Assembly: GCA_015231615.1 (NCBI GenBank) | Contig: JADGBE010000031.1 | Location: forward strand, 1-34,791 | Reading direction: 5' to 3' | DNA from: Desulfamplus sp. | GTDB lineage: Bacteria > Desulfobacterota > Desulfobacteria > Desulfobacterales > Desulfobacteraceae | DNA length: 34,791 nt | Shown: positions 1 to 8,852 of the stretch, piece after piece | Numbering within the stretch: the stretch's first letter is position 1 | Layout: each line of letters opens with the position of its first letter | Notes under the pieces: generated by a model | The model's database searches: none | What the model was told of the DNA's origin: nothing | The model's input: only the letters and a program-made list of their open reading frames with translations | Made by a program: the position numbers and the translations under genes

Positions 1-2
1 AG

Positions 3-242
3 CATTACGGTAGAATAGATCTGCTTATGACTGATGTTGTGATGCCTGAAATGAATGGTCGAGACCTTGCGAAAAATATTTTATCAATATATCCTGATAT
101 TAAGAGACTTTTCATGTCTGGCTACACAGCAGATGCTATTGCTCATCAAGGTGTATTAGATGCAGGGGTGAATTTTATCCAAAAACCATTCTCAAAGCAG
201 GAGTTATCGTTAAAAATTAGAGATGCACTATCTTCTGATTAA
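3..242 (+). CDS. C-terminal part of a response-regulator receiver domain (probably a hybrid sensor kinase)
   Basis: The reading frame is already open at base 3, so the gene starts left of the window and only its last 79 codons are seen. They form the second half of a CheY-like receiver domain. The phosphoacceptor Asp lies in LLMTDVVMP (Asp codon at 33-35), the conserved Thr/Ser position in FMSGYT, and the conserved Lys in QKPFS. The protein ends right after the last receiver helix, which is typical of receivers at the C-terminus of hybrid histidine kinases. A stand-alone CheY-type regulator cannot be excluded. The receiver identity is secure; the parent protein is inference. Confidence 0.85.
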   Translation, partial: HYGRIDLLMTDVVMPEMNGRDLAKNILSIYPDIKRLFMSGYTADAIAHQGVLDAGVNFIQKPFSKQELSLKIRDALSSD

Positions 243-255
243 AAATCTATATCTA

Positions 256-346
256 TTTGCCCCACCCCCGACCCCTCCCCAAATGGAGGGGGGATAATTA
301 CTCCCTCCCCTTGGGGAGGGCAAAATAATTATCTGGAAAGCTATAG
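256..346. repeat. GC-rich interspersed repeat, copy 1 (end of receiver gene / recD2)
   Basis: A GC-rich island in AT-rich DNA. It holds runs of C and G able to fold back (CCCTCCCC TT GGGGAGGG at its right, 8-bp arms) and ends with an AT-rich tail, TAATTATCTGGAAAGC, then TATAG. The same start (TGCCCCACCCCCG) and the same tail recur at 11812-11937. Both copies lie between convergent genes, so they may also act as bidirectional terminators. This copy's left terminal repeat is not evident. Confidence 0.75.
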
Positions 347-367
347 TAAAGAGAAGCCCATCAACTA

Positions 368-2539
368 TTAATTTTTCATCTTCTCACAAAGACCAGACAG
401 ACGCATATCAGTTCGATTGTTGTTTAAGGCGATCTCAAATGCCCGTTTTGATCCCACAATAATTACAAGCTCTTTGCCGCGTGTGATTGCTGTATATAGA
501 AGATTTCTTTGTAAAAGCGGATAGTGCATGGTGGTTAGGGCAATTACTACAGCCGAATACTCTGAACCTTGCGATTTATGAACAGAGATAGCATAGGCAA
601 GTGTTAGCTCTTCAAGCTCCAAAATATCGTATTCAACAAGCCGTCCATCATAATCAACTACAAGGCGATTTTCAGATTTTATAACCTCATCAACAACACC
701 AATATCACCATTAAAAACATCTTTTTCGTAATTGTTTTTAAGGTGCATCACTTTATCGCCTGTTCTGAATACAACTCCCATGCTTTCAATACCTGCCCTA
801 TCTGCATGATTACTATTATTGGTTTTAGAGGGATTTAGTGCTGTCTGGAGTTTCTGATTAAGATTTATTGTGCCAGCCTCTCCTTTGTGCATAGGTGTTA
901 AAACTTGAATTTCGTCAATGTGGCTAAATGCGTTTTTTATTCTGCTGCTGCAAAGTTCTGTAATGGTCTTTACAACACGTTCTGGGTCGTTATTCTCAAT
1001 AAAATAGAACTCAGATAGTCCGTCTTGTTTGGTTTTTCTATCCAAAACAGGCATCTGACCGTTTCTTATGCAGTGGGCATTTACAATAATTGGGCTTAAC
1101 TCTGCTTGACGAAATATCTTTGTAAGTGAGAAGGTCTTTACCACACCTGAGTTAATAATATCAGATAAAACATTTCCAGCCCCAACAGAGGGTAATTGAA
1201 AAATATCACCAACAAGAATCAAAACACTATTAAACGGCACAGCAAGGATTAAGTGATACATGAGAAGCGTATCAACCATTGAAGCCTCATCAACAATAAC
1301 AACATCAGCATCAAGAGGGTTATCTTGATTTCTGCCAAAAAGATCGTAATCAGGATCGTAAAGCAACATTCTATGCAGAGTTGAAGCCTTTTTATCGGTA
1401 ACTTGCGAAAGCCTTCTTGCAGCTCTTCCAGTTGGGGCACCAAGAATAACTGTTTTGTTGAGCTTTGCAAACATTGCACAAACAGCCCTAACAAGAGTAG
1501 TTTTGCCTGTGCCGGGTCCCCCTGTTATCACTGTAATTCTGTGGGATAGAAGCTCGCGAACAATATCGCTTTGTTCTTCAGATAGCTCAAGCTCAAGGCG
1601 ATTTAGTATCTCAAATGTTATCACATCTTTATCTATGCCATAATCAGGGACAGAAATTGATAGCATGACCTTGATTTTTTCGGCAATTCCAGTTTCTGCC
1701 CTGTTCATTTTGCGTGTGTAGATATTTGTAAACCCATGCTCTTGTACAACATCTAAGGCTTCAATAAGTTTTAATAAGGCAAAATAGAATTTCTCCTCAT
1801 CTGCCCCTGTCAGCCTTGCACATCTTTCAAATAGTTCTCCCAAGTCAATGAATACATGACCATTAGCCTCATTTTGAAGAAGAATATATATAATTGATGC
1901 TTTTATCCTCTCTGGGTCATTTGGGTCTGTCCCTGTTTTAAGTGCAATTGCATCAGCAACTTCAAAGCCAGCCTCTGGAACATCTTTTGATAGCTGATAT
2001 GGTCTCTCTTTAAGTATCTTTAGTGCATCTTTTCCGTAAAAGTTGATAATTGCTGATGCGTGAGCTATTCCAATCCCATTTGCTTGAAGAAACTGCATCA
2101 CCTTTCTAATAGCATGGTGCTGATCCCATGCACGAGAGACGTTAAGCATCTTGCTTTTACCAATACCTGGTATTTCGCAAAGTCGATGTGGCTCATTTTC
2201 AATTATCTCAAGAGACTCTTCTTTAAAATAATCCACAATCTTTTTTGCCATTGACTCCCCAACTCCTTTAATCATACCAGAACCAAGATATTTTCTTATC
2301 TCAGCTAAGGTTGAAGGCAGGGTAACCTCAAAACTATCTACTTTGAACTGCTCACCATACTTTGCGTGCGAAACCCATTTACCAATAAGGGATAGCATCT
2401 CTCCTTCTGCTACCCCTGCGAGGTGTCCAACAATGGTTACTGGTTCTTTGATTTCATGGATTTTAAGGCGGGCAATGGTGTAGTGGTTATCTTCGTTTTT
2501 GTAGGTTATTCTATGCAAAGTCCCTTTAATTGTGGTCAT
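368..2539 (-). CDS. recD2: RecD2-type ATP-dependent DNA helicase
   Basis: A 723-residue superfamily 1B helicase, the usual length for RecD2 (YrrC), the form found without RecBC. An N-terminal OB-like region (1-75) and helix-hairpin-helix segments (about 85-200, e.g. GSGMIKGVGESMAKK and EIPGIGKSK) precede the motor. Walker A is GGPGTGKTT (340-348), Walker B VVIVDEAS (413-420), and the C-terminal UvrD-like motif SVHKSQGSE (652-660). It is the last gene of a minus-strand run and starts 4 bp after the rlpA stop, so it is probably co-transcribed with lon-rlpA. RecD2 enzymes unwind DNA 5' to 3' and act in repair and replication-fork maintenance. The family assignment is firm; the cellular role here is inferred. 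Confidence 0.95.
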   Translation of the reverse strand: MTTIKGTLHRITYKNEDNHYTIARLKIHEIKEPVTIVGHLAGVAEGEMLSLIGKWVSHAKYGEQFKVDSFEVTLPSTLAEIRKYLGSGMIKGVGESMAKKIVDYFKEESLEIIENEPHRLCEIPGIGKSKMLNVSRAWDQHHAIRKVMQFLQANGIGIAHASAIINFYGKDALKILKERPYQLSKDVPEAGFEVADAIALKTGTDPNDPERIKASIIYILLQNEANGHVFIDLGELFERCARLTGADEEKFYFALLKLIEALDVVQEHGFTNIYTRKMNRAETGIAEKIKVMLSISVPDYGIDKDVITFEILNRLELELSEEQSDIVRELLSHRITVITGGPGTGKTTLVRAVCAMFAKLNKTVILGAPTGRAARRLSQVTDKKASTLHRMLLYDPDYDLFGRNQDNPLDADVVIVDEASMVDTLLMYHLILAVPFNSVLILVGDIFQLPSVGAGNVLSDIINSGVVKTFSLTKIFRQAELSPIIVNAHCIRNGQMPVLDRKTKQDGLSEFYFIENNDPERVVKTITELCSSRIKNAFSHIDEIQVLTPMHKGEAGTINLNQKLQTALNPSKTNNSNHADRAGIESMGVVFRTGDKVMHLKNNYEKDVFNGDIGVVDEVIKSENRLVVDYDGRLVEYDILELEELTLAYAISVHKSQGSEYSAVVIALTTMHYPLLQRNLLYTAITRGKELVIIVGSKRAFEIALNNNRTDMRLSGLCEKMKN

Positions 2540-2543
2540 TGGT

Positions 2544-3380
2544 CTATTCAGCTACAACAAATGAATCTTTTGCAATACCATCTTTTGTCAGTTTTTGATT
2601 AAACTGCTCCGCAGTATCAAGGTCTCTGAATCTTCCCACTCTGACGCGATAGAATTTACCTCTTGAGTCTGTATATTCGTTGATATGTGAGTTGATATAT
2701 TTTTTTCCAAACTTAATCTTTTCCATCTGAGCATTTCTCCTAACTGTAAATGCCCCTACCTGAACTGTAAAATTACCTCTAAAGTAGTCAACAGCTCTAT
2801 ATACTACCTTGCCAGTCTTATCTGAACCAGTTGCTTCCCCTAAAGCCACAACTTTAACTTGTGCTGTGCCATGAACTACTACCCCAAGCATCTGAGCTGC
2901 TTTATAAGATAGGTCAATGATTCGTCCAGTTATAAAGGGACCTCTGTCGTTTATCCTAACATCTAAAGTTTTGCTATTTTCAAGATTATAAACTCTAACC
3001 CAAGTTCCAAGTGGAAGAGTTTTGTGTGCTGCTGATACCCCATACATATTATAGGTCTCTCCATTAGCAGTCTTTCTTCCATGAAACTGCTCACCATACC
3101 AAGAGGCAATCCCTTGCTGAACAAATCCCCTTGCATTTGCAAGAGGATAGTAATATTTGCCTTTAATCTTGTAGGGTTTGGTGTAAGCAGCTCTTCTTGA
3201 GGAAGAGTCTCTTGATGATGAAGTATTGCGATCTGGTGATGACTGTGAGGAAGACGAATTTGGGCGTGAATAGATTTCGTCATCCTCTGTGTCATGTAAT
3301 ACTGTAGCACTACAACCTGTTATGGTAAGAAAAACAATTATAAAAAAAGCGTTTATAGTGGATTTAATATTTGCCTCCAT
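2544..3380 (-). CDS. rlpA: RlpA-type septal lytic transglycosylase lipoprotein with SPOR domain
   Basis: 278 residues. The N-terminus has a hydrophobic segment ending in a lipobox (ITGC, Cys near residue 23), so the mature protein should be an outer-membrane lipoprotein. A Ser-rich linker (about 35-65) leads to the double-psi beta-barrel, with GIASWYGEQFHGRKTANGE, the conserved His of AAHKTLPLGT and the conserved Asp of INDRGPF. A C-terminal SPOR domain (about 200-278, FTVQVGAF to YRVRVGRF) should bind denuded septal glycan. Known RlpA proteins cleave stemless glycan strands during division. The ATG overlaps the lon stop codon by one base (TGATG), which implies translational coupling. Confidence 0.93.
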   Translation of the reverse strand: MEANIKSTINAFFIIVFLTITGCSATVLHDTEDDEIYSRPNSSSSQSSPDRNTSSSRDSSSRRAAYTKPYKIKGKYYYPLANARGFVQQGIASWYGEQFHGRKTANGETYNMYGVSAAHKTLPLGTWVRVYNLENSKTLDVRINDRGPFITGRIIDLSYKAAQMLGVVVHGTAQVKVVALGEATGSDKTGKVVYRAVDYFRGNFTVQVGAFTVRRNAQMEKIKFGKKYINSHINEYTDSRGKFYRVRVGRFRDLDTAEQFNQKLTKDGIAKDSFVVAE

Positions 3381-5806
3381 CAGATTTGCACTTTCACAGA
3401 TACTGATTGTTCTGTTTTCATATCTGTTATTGCATTTTGGATAACAAAATCCATTTTATCTGCAAAAATAAACTCCATATTATCCTTAACATTAGCTGGA
3501 ATATCTTCCATATCTTTTTCATTCCACTTAGGCAGGATAATTGTTTTGATACCAGCTCTACTTGCTGCGATCATCTTCTCTTTTATACCACCAACTGGTA
3601 AAACATCTCCTCTAAGAGTTATCTCACCTGTCATGGCAAGTCTTTTTCTAACAACTTTTCCAGTTGCAAGAGATGTTAGTGCTGTTAGCATGGTAACGCC
3701 AGCAGATGGTCCATCTTTTGGAATTGAGCCTGCTGGAACATGAATATGAATCTCATGTTCTGAAAAAAAGTTTGGTTCAATCTTAAATCTATCAGCATGT
3801 GCTATAAGATAACTCATGGCTGTTCTTGCAGACTCTTTCATAACATCGCCAAGTTGACCTGTTAAGATAAGCCCTCCTTTTGACCCTTTCATTGCAGTAG
3901 TCTCAACAAACAAAATATCGCCCCCAACAGGAGTCCATGCAAGCCCAACCACAACACCCGGAACAGATATATTTGCACCATTTTCAGGCATATTGCGAAT
4001 TGGTCCTAAATATTCATGCAGCTCTTTTTTGCTGATAGTAATTTTTTCTATCTCTTCTTCTGCAATTTTGCTTGCAACACCACGACATATAGAGCCAATT
4101 TCACGCTCAAGGTTTCTTAACCCTGATTCACGGGTATAACCTGAAATTATCTCTTTAATCGCACCTTGGGCAAATTTTATCTGGTAAGTTTTTAAACCAT
4201 TTGCCTCTCTCTGTCTTGGAATTAGGTATTTTGTGGCAATGTTGAGTTTCTCATCTTCTGTATATCCAGACAATTCAAGAACTTCCATCCTATCTCTTAA
4301 AGGTGCTGGAATTGTGTGTAAAACATTTGCTGTAGTGAGAAATATCACATCAGTAAGATCAAACGGCACATCAAGATAGTGGTCAGTAAATGAGTAGTTC
4401 TGTTCTGGATCAAGAACCTCAAGAAGGGCTGACGATGGGTCTCCGTGATAAGATGAACTTACCTTATCAATCTCATCAAGCATAAAAACAGGATTATTTT
4501 GACCAGATCTTCTTATCTCTTGAATGATTCTTCCCGGTAACGCCCCTACGTAAGTTCTTCTGTGCCCTCTAATTTCTGCCTCATCTCTGATGCCACCAAG
4601 TGCAATGCGGACAAATTTTCTGCCTAATGCTCTTGCTATAGATTTGCCAAGTGATGTTTTTCCTGTTCCGGGAGGTCCTGAAAAGCAGAGAATTGGACCT
4701 TTTGAGTCGTTTTTGAGTTTTCTAACAGCAAGGTATTCAAGAACACGTTTTTTAGGTTTTTCAAGTCCATAATGGTCTTGATCTAAAACCTTTCTTGCCC
4801 CCTTTATATCAAGCTGATCTTCGGATTTTTTATTCCAAGGCAGAGATGTTAGCCAATCAAGATATGTTGAGGCAACAACATATTCAGAAGAAGATGGGTG
4901 CATTCGAGATAGCCTCTTTATCTCTCTTTCAGCCTCTTTTTTTGCAGCCTCTGGAAGCCCCTCAGACTCAATTTTCTTTCTATATTCATCAATCTCAACG
5001 CTCTCTTCATCTGTTTCGCCAAGCTCTTCTTTAATTGCCTTTAGTTGTTGACGAAGATAATATTCGCGTTGCCGTTTATCCATATCCTCTTTAACCTGAC
5101 TTTGAATCTTTGAACCCATTTCAAGAATTTCAAGTTGGTCATTTACAAGGCGGGTTACTTTTTTGAGTCGTGCTTTTACGTCAATAAGCTCAATAACTGC
5201 CTGTTTTTCAACAACAGGGGCGTTTATGGTTGATGCTACCATATCTGCTAAAATATCAGGCTCTTGTATTGATCTTACCATTGCACCTATTTCTGCTGGA
5301 AGACCCGGGGAGAGATTTACAATCTTCTCATATTGATCAGCAATATTTGACATAAGAGCAAGAGTCTCTTTGTCATTTACATGTTTTTCGTTGTTAGAGC
5401 CATCGGTGTTGGAGCTGTTTATACTCTCAAGCACTTCAATATTTGCCTGAATATAAGGTTTTCCAGTTATATACTCTTTTACCTTAAAACGGCTTAATCC
5501 TTGAATAAGAAGTTGTGCCCTGTTCTCCTCCATTTTTGCCATTTTAAGGATAACAGCAACAGTTCCAACATCGTAAAGTTCCCCTGATGAATGTTTTGAA
5601 GAAATATCACTACGCTTTGACAGAAGAAGACCGAGCATTCTGTTACCCGCCATAGTTTCGTCAATAAGTTCAATTGCCTCTTTTTGCATAATTACAAGGG
5701 GTAGCACCATTTTAGGAAAAAGATTAGTGTCAACAATGGGAAGGATTGGAATTATATCTGGTATATGATCTGGATTCAAATTTATTGAGGTTTGATTATC
5801 GCTCAT
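3380..5806 (-). CDS. lon: ATP-dependent Lon protease
   Basis: A full-length 808-residue LonA. It has an N-terminal substrate-binding domain (about 18-220), a helical/coiled-coil region (about 225-300), and an AAA+ module with Walker A GPPGTGKT (377-384) and Walker B FMLDEIDK (441-448). The protease domain has the catalytic Ser701 in PKDGPSAG and Lys744 in GGIKEK, with the family's usual 43-residue spacing. It degrades misfolded and regulatory proteins in the cytoplasm, including many antitoxins. It lies 81 bp after hsp20 and overlaps rlpA by one base. A low-complexity Ser/Asn/Asp insert (about 128-147, NSSNTDGSNNEKH) interrupts the N-terminal domain but should not affect activity. Confidence 0.97.
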   Translation of the reverse strand: MSDNQTSINLNPDHIPDIIPILPIVDTNLFPKMVLPLVIMQKEAIELIDETMAGNRMLGLLLSKRSDISSKHSSGELYDVGTVAVILKMAKMEENRAQLLIQGLSRFKVKEYITGKPYIQANIEVLESINSSNTDGSNNEKHVNDKETLALMSNIADQYEKIVNLSPGLPAEIGAMVRSIQEPDILADMVASTINAPVVEKQAVIELIDVKARLKKVTRLVNDQLEILEMGSKIQSQVKEDMDKRQREYYLRQQLKAIKEELGETDEESVEIDEYRKKIESEGLPEAAKKEAEREIKRLSRMHPSSSEYVVASTYLDWLTSLPWNKKSEDQLDIKGARKVLDQDHYGLEKPKKRVLEYLAVRKLKNDSKGPILCFSGPPGTGKTSLGKSIARALGRKFVRIALGGIRDEAEIRGHRRTYVGALPGRIIQEIRRSGQNNPVFMLDEIDKVSSSYHGDPSSALLEVLDPEQNYSFTDHYLDVPFDLTDVIFLTTANVLHTIPAPLRDRMEVLELSGYTEDEKLNIATKYLIPRQREANGLKTYQIKFAQGAIKEIISGYTRESGLRNLEREIGSICRGVASKIAEEEIEKITISKKELHEYLGPIRNMPENGANISVPGVVVGLAWTPVGGDILFVETTAMKGSKGGLILTGQLGDVMKESARTAMSYLIAHADRFKIEPNFFSEHEIHIHVPAGSIPKDGPSAGVTMLTALTSLATGKVVRKRLAMTGEITLRGDVLPVGGIKEKMIAASRAGIKTIILPKWNEKDMEDIPANVKDNMEFIFADKMDFVIQNAITDMKTEQSVSVKVQI

Positions 5807-5887
5807 TCAATATTCCTATTTATTCAAAAATTATTTTTATTAGAATTTATTTTAAATATCATTATAACCGTTGCCTTCATAAAACTA

Positions 5888-6325
5888 TTATGAAAGTTCA
5901 ATCTTTTGTGGTTTTTGTAAAGGGATTTTTGCAAGGCTAATCTCAAGAAATCCATTGGAAAATGATGCAGATACCTTTTCAGGGTCTATTAATGTTGGAA
6001 GATATAAAATTCTCTCAAAACCTCCAAACTGAATTTCAGCAAGCCGATAAGTTCCGGGTTCGCTTGGTGGAGTTCGGCAACGGTTACCTGAGATTTTAAT
6101 AGCTTTGTTAGTAACCTCAATTGAAATATCCTCTTTTTCCACACCAGCAATTTCAGCTTGAATTATAATTTGGGTTCTTGTTTCAAAAATATCCATCTGG
6201 GGTTTCCAGAGCCTTTTTGTAAGGCAAAACATTGGATTGATAGAGTGAAACATATCGTGTGCATGTTTCTCTCCTTTTGGTAATCGTCCAAAATCGTCTC
6301 CAAAATGAATCTCAATATATTCCAT
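5888..6325 (-). CDS. Small heat-shock protein (Hsp20/alpha-crystallin family)
   Basis: 145 residues with an alpha-crystallin domain from about residue 40 (PQMDIFETRTQIIIQAEI) to about 133, containing the typical AGVEKEDISIEV stretch and FSNGFLEISL strand. The C-terminal IEL could be the short I-x-I/V-type oligomerisation motif. These ATP-independent holdases bind unfolding proteins. A good ribosome-binding site (AGGAG) lies just upstream of the ATG, inside the 22-bp gap to hicB. That leaves little room for a separate promoter unless it lies inside hicB. Directly followed by lon, it forms a plausible protein-quality-control pair. Confidence 0.92.
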   Translation of the reverse strand: MEYIEIHFGDDFGRLPKGEKHAHDMFHSINPMFCLTKRLWKPQMDIFETRTQIIIQAEIAGVEKEDISIEVTNKAIKISGNRCRTPPSEPGTYRLAEIQFGGFERILYLPTLIDPEKVSASFSNGFLEISLAKIPLQKPQKIELS

Positions 6326-6347
6326 AGGGAACGCTCCTACCTAAATT

Positions 6348-6701
6348 TTATGATATTAAATAATTTTTTTTGAAATTTTTTAATAGAGCATTTTCAAGGA
6401 CTTCTTTAATCCAATGCTCTAATCTCTTACCCGATTTTTCAGCAGCAAGAACAATTTGTCGATGCTGTTCGGGTGAAAGATTTATTGTAAATTTACCAGA
6501 AAAAGGTTTATCAGGTTCTTCTCCTCGTTCTGCACAAAAATCTAAATAATCTTCAACCGAATCTTTGAATGCCTGATGAAGTTCGTCAACTGATTTACCT
6601 TGAAATGTTATAACATCACGGATATTTATTACTTCTCCATGAAATATATCAAAATTAGCATCAAATTCAATATGAGACAAATAACCTTTATATTCCATCA
6701 T
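6348..6701 (-). CDS. hicB: HicB-family antitoxin
   Basis: 117 residues. The N-terminal half is the HicB partial RNase H-like fold (GYLSHIEFDANFDIFHGEVINI, FQGKSVDELHQAFKDSVEDYL). The C-terminal half (about 68-110, GKFTINLSPEQHRQIVLAAEKSG) looks like a ribbon-helix-helix DNA-binding domain, as in autorepressing HicB proteins. It starts inside the end of hicA (14-bp overlap), the usual toxin-first HicAB order. Another in-frame ATG follows immediately, so the start could be 6701 or 6698. It should neutralise HicA and repress the shared promoter; here that could also influence the downstream hsp20-lon genes. Confidence 0.92.
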   Translation of the reverse strand: MMEYKGYLSHIEFDANFDIFHGEVINIRDVITFQGKSVDELHQAFKDSVEDYLDFCAERGEEPDKPFSGKFTINLSPEQHRQIVLAAEKSGKRLEHWIKEVLENALLKNFKKNYLIS

Positions 6702-6951
6702 AATTTATCCCTGCTTCTATCAAAAAACGCCTAATTGAAACAATAGCCCCTTTATCAGCTTCTTTTTGTGGGTGAGGAGTATGAAATACTGCCCGTATCC
6801 CATTAAGAGCAATTCTTACCCTTGAACCTCTTCCTTGAGTTATCTCTGCTCCGCAAAAAACAAGTAACTTCTCAATATCTGACCATAAAATGTTAGCTCT
6901 AACAGGAATCTCAAAAATAGCCTGCAACGTTTTGCGATGCTTTGATGTCAT
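6688..6951 (-). CDS. hicA: HicA-family mRNA interferase toxin
   Basis: 87 residues with a double-stranded-RNA-binding-like fold. It matches the longer HicA subgroup: GRGSRVRIALNG, then the His-rich FHTPHPQKEADKG and the C-terminal RRFLIEAGI. In classical HicA the catalytic His follows GS; here that position is Arg (GSR), so the His residues in FHTPHP are the likely catalytic candidates. HicA toxins cleave mRNA when HicB is degraded. A purine-rich site (AGAGG) lies about 12 bases before the ATG. As first gene of the minus-strand run, its promoter may serve the block down to recD2. Confidence 0.9.
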   Translation of the reverse strand: MTSKHRKTLQAIFEIPVRANILWSDIEKLLVFCGAEITQGRGSRVRIALNGIRAVFHTPHPQKEADKGAIVSIRRFLIEAGINYDGI

Positions 6952-7165
6952 ATATTTAGTTACCTCTTAAAAATAGCTTTCTAATTAATAGTTTACACAA
7001 TAACACCAGCTTTTTTTCTTGTAAAGTATCAATCGGTGGCTATTTTAAATCTAAATCTATTCTTGAACCCATTGATGATAGTAGCTAAATCAATTTCAAA
7101 TCTATTTGTATTCAATTTAAGTTTATGATTAAATACATTCTAACGATCTAAAATAGAGGCAACGG

Positions 7166-7202
7166 TAGGTTAAATGTTTATTCAACAATAGCATTTAACC
7201 TA
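7166..7202. promoter_or_regulatory. 11-bp inverted repeat upstream of rubrerythrin (possible operator)
   Basis: The arms TAGGTTAAATG (7166-7176) and CATTTAACCTA (7192-7202) are perfectly complementary, with a 15-nt spacer. The repeat lies 50-87 bp upstream of the rubrerythrin ATG in a 301-bp gap between divergent hicA and rbr. No T-run follows, so it does not look like a terminator. An operator for an oxidative-stress or redox repressor would fit the neighbour, but the binding protein is unknown. I see no other gene in 6952-7252. Confidence 0.5.
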
Positions 7203-7252
7203 AATTTAACTTATAAACACTAAATATAAATAATAGATTTAAGGAGAAAAAA

Positions 7253-7774
7253 ATGAGTAAAACCATTGAAAATTTAAAAGCTGCATTTGCAGGAGAATCT
7301 CAGGCAAGAAATAAATACACATTTTTTGCAGAAGTTGCCCGTCAAGAGGGTTATCACTACATTGCAAAAGTATTTGAAGAGAGTGCAGATAACGAGAAAC
7401 GTCATGCAAATGACCACTTTAAACTTCTCGGTGGCATTGGCGATACTGTTGCCAATCTTAAAGAGGCGATTGAGGGCGAACACTATGAAACTGTAACCAT
7501 GTATCCTGATTTTGCTAAAGATGCGGAAGAAGAGGGAAACAAAGAGGCAGCCAATCTATTTAAACAGATTGCAAAGATTGAAGCCCATCATCGGGACAGA
7601 TACCAAAAATGCCTTGATATGGTTGCAGCAGGGACCGTGTTCAAACGTGAAGAGCCAATAAAATGGAAATGCAGTCAGTGCGGTTATACCCATGAAGGAA
7701 AAGAGCCACCTCAGAAATGTCCAGCTTGTAAATATCCAAAAGATTATTATGAGCCAGCAGATATGGATATATAA
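7253..7774 (+). CDS. rbr: Rubrerythrin
   Basis: 173 residues. An N-terminal four-helix diiron domain has metal-ligand motifs at GESQARNKY (Glu15), at ESADNEKRHA and at KIEAHHRDRY. A C-terminal rubredoxin-like domain (about 138-168) supplies two CxxC pairs (WKCSQCGY and KCPACKYP) for one iron. It reduces hydrogen peroxide to water with electrons from rubredoxin or NADH-linked reductases, a main peroxide defence of anaerobes. The ribosome-binding site AAGGAGA is strong. The gene stands alone between an inverted repeat and a terminator, so it is probably monocistronic. Confidence 0.97.
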   Translation: MSKTIENLKAAFAGESQARNKYTFFAEVARQEGYHYIAKVFEESADNEKRHANDHFKLLGGIGDTVANLKEAIEGEHYETVTMYPDFAKDAEEEGNKEAANLFKQIAKIEAHHRDRYQKCLDMVAAGTVFKREEPIKWKCSQCGYTHEGKEPPQKCPACKYPKDYYEPADMDI

Positions 7775-7807
7775 ATTCTATAGCCGCTTACTTTATTAAC
7801 CTTATAG

Positions 7808-7836
7808 GGTCAGACAACATTTGTCTGACCTTTTTT
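7808..7836 (+). terminator. Intrinsic terminator of rubrerythrin
   Basis: A perfect 10-bp stem (GGTCAGACAA / TTGTCTGACC) with a 3-nt loop, followed by six T residues, starting 34 bp after the rubrerythrin stop. Confidence 0.93.
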
Positions 7837-7896
7837 ATATCAAAATGAAATTAAGACACATGAAATCCTATTACCATCTTTATACTTGATATATTC

Positions 7897-7926
7897 TAAA
7901 GATTAAATTAATAAAGATTAAATTAA
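7897..7926 (+). repeat. Two tandem copies of a 15-bp AT-rich unit
   Basis: TAAAGATTAAATTAA occurs twice head to tail, 64-93 bp upstream of the degV ATG. It could be part of the degV promoter region or simply a slippage product. Confidence 0.6.
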
Positions 7927-7989
7927 ACCTCAAGAAAATCTATATTAAACCTTCATTAATTATTCGTATTATCTTAAAAAGGAGTTTTT

Positions 7990-8841
7990 ATGAAAAGAGT
8001 GATTGTTACTGATAGCACATCAGACATACCGCAACAAATTATAGACGAATTTCAAATAAAGGTATTACCAGTTAATGTTATTCTTGATGGTAAAGTAATG
8101 AAGGATAGAGTAGAGATCAAAATAGAAGATTTCTATGACCGTTTTGACAGTTTTAATACCATGTCAACCAGTGCTGTTTCGTATGAGGAGTTTGCTCTGT
8201 TATACCTCAAACTTACTCAAGAATATGATGAGATCATCTTCATTCTCTGTTCGAGCTACTTAAGCAAAACTTATGATAATGTTCTAAGTGTTCATAATGA
8301 TTTTAAACATAAACACAACTGTAGAATCGAAGTAGTTGACACTAAACAGTGTGGTATGGGTTTAGGATTAATTGTTATTGAAGCTGCAAAACTTTTGAAA
8401 AATGGAGAGACTTTTGAAGAGATAATTATAAAAGTAGAGTATGTTGCGAGTAAGGTTTCTACATATATAGCAATTCCAACTCTAAAATATCTAAAAAAGA
8501 GTAAAAGAATAAGTGGGGCAAAAGCATTTTTTGCATCAGCAATGGGGATAAAGCCTGTTTTAGGTATTGAAGATGGTAAGTTAGCTGTTAAAACAAAATT
8601 ATTTGGAAAGCAGCAAAATCTTCTGCTTTCACTTATGGATACATTGACTCAAGATATTGGGAAATCTCTTGTTACTATAGCAATATGCCATGCCAAAGAG
8701 CAGACTTATGTTCCAAGTCTTATGTCAATATTCAACTCTACATTCAAATGCAAGAAAATTTATGTTACATACTTTGGACCATCAATTGGAATAAACACGG
8801 GTCCTGAAACAATGGGTGTTACTTTTTGGAAACATGACTAA
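7990..8841 (+). CDS. DegV family protein (fatty-acid-binding, FakB-like)
   Basis: 283 residues, the usual DegV length. The N-terminal signature VIVTDSTSDIP, the TMSTSAVS segment (fatty-acid carboxylate contact in the family), and the later IPTLKYLKKSKRISGAKA, MGIKPVLGIEDGKL and GPSIGINTGPETMGVTF are all present. Characterised members bind a fatty acid and present it to a FakA kinase. No FakA-like gene is visible here, so the partner is unknown. A good AGGAG site lies 6-7 bases before the ATG. The gene ends just before a terminator-like structure. Confidence 0.93.
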   Translation: MKRVIVTDSTSDIPQQIIDEFQIKVLPVNVILDGKVMKDRVEIKIEDFYDRFDSFNTMSTSAVSYEEFALLYLKLTQEYDEIIFILCSSYLSKTYDNVLSVHNDFKHKHNCRIEVVDTKQCGMGLGLIVIEAAKLLKNGETFEEIIIKVEYVASKVSTYIAIPTLKYLKKSKRISGAKAFFASAMGIKPVLGIEDGKLAVKTKLFGKQQNLLLSLMDTLTQDIGKSLVTIAICHAKEQTYVPSLMSIFNSTFKCKKIYVTYFGPSIGINTGPETMGVTFWKHD

Positions 8842-8852
8842 ATAGTTAAGAG

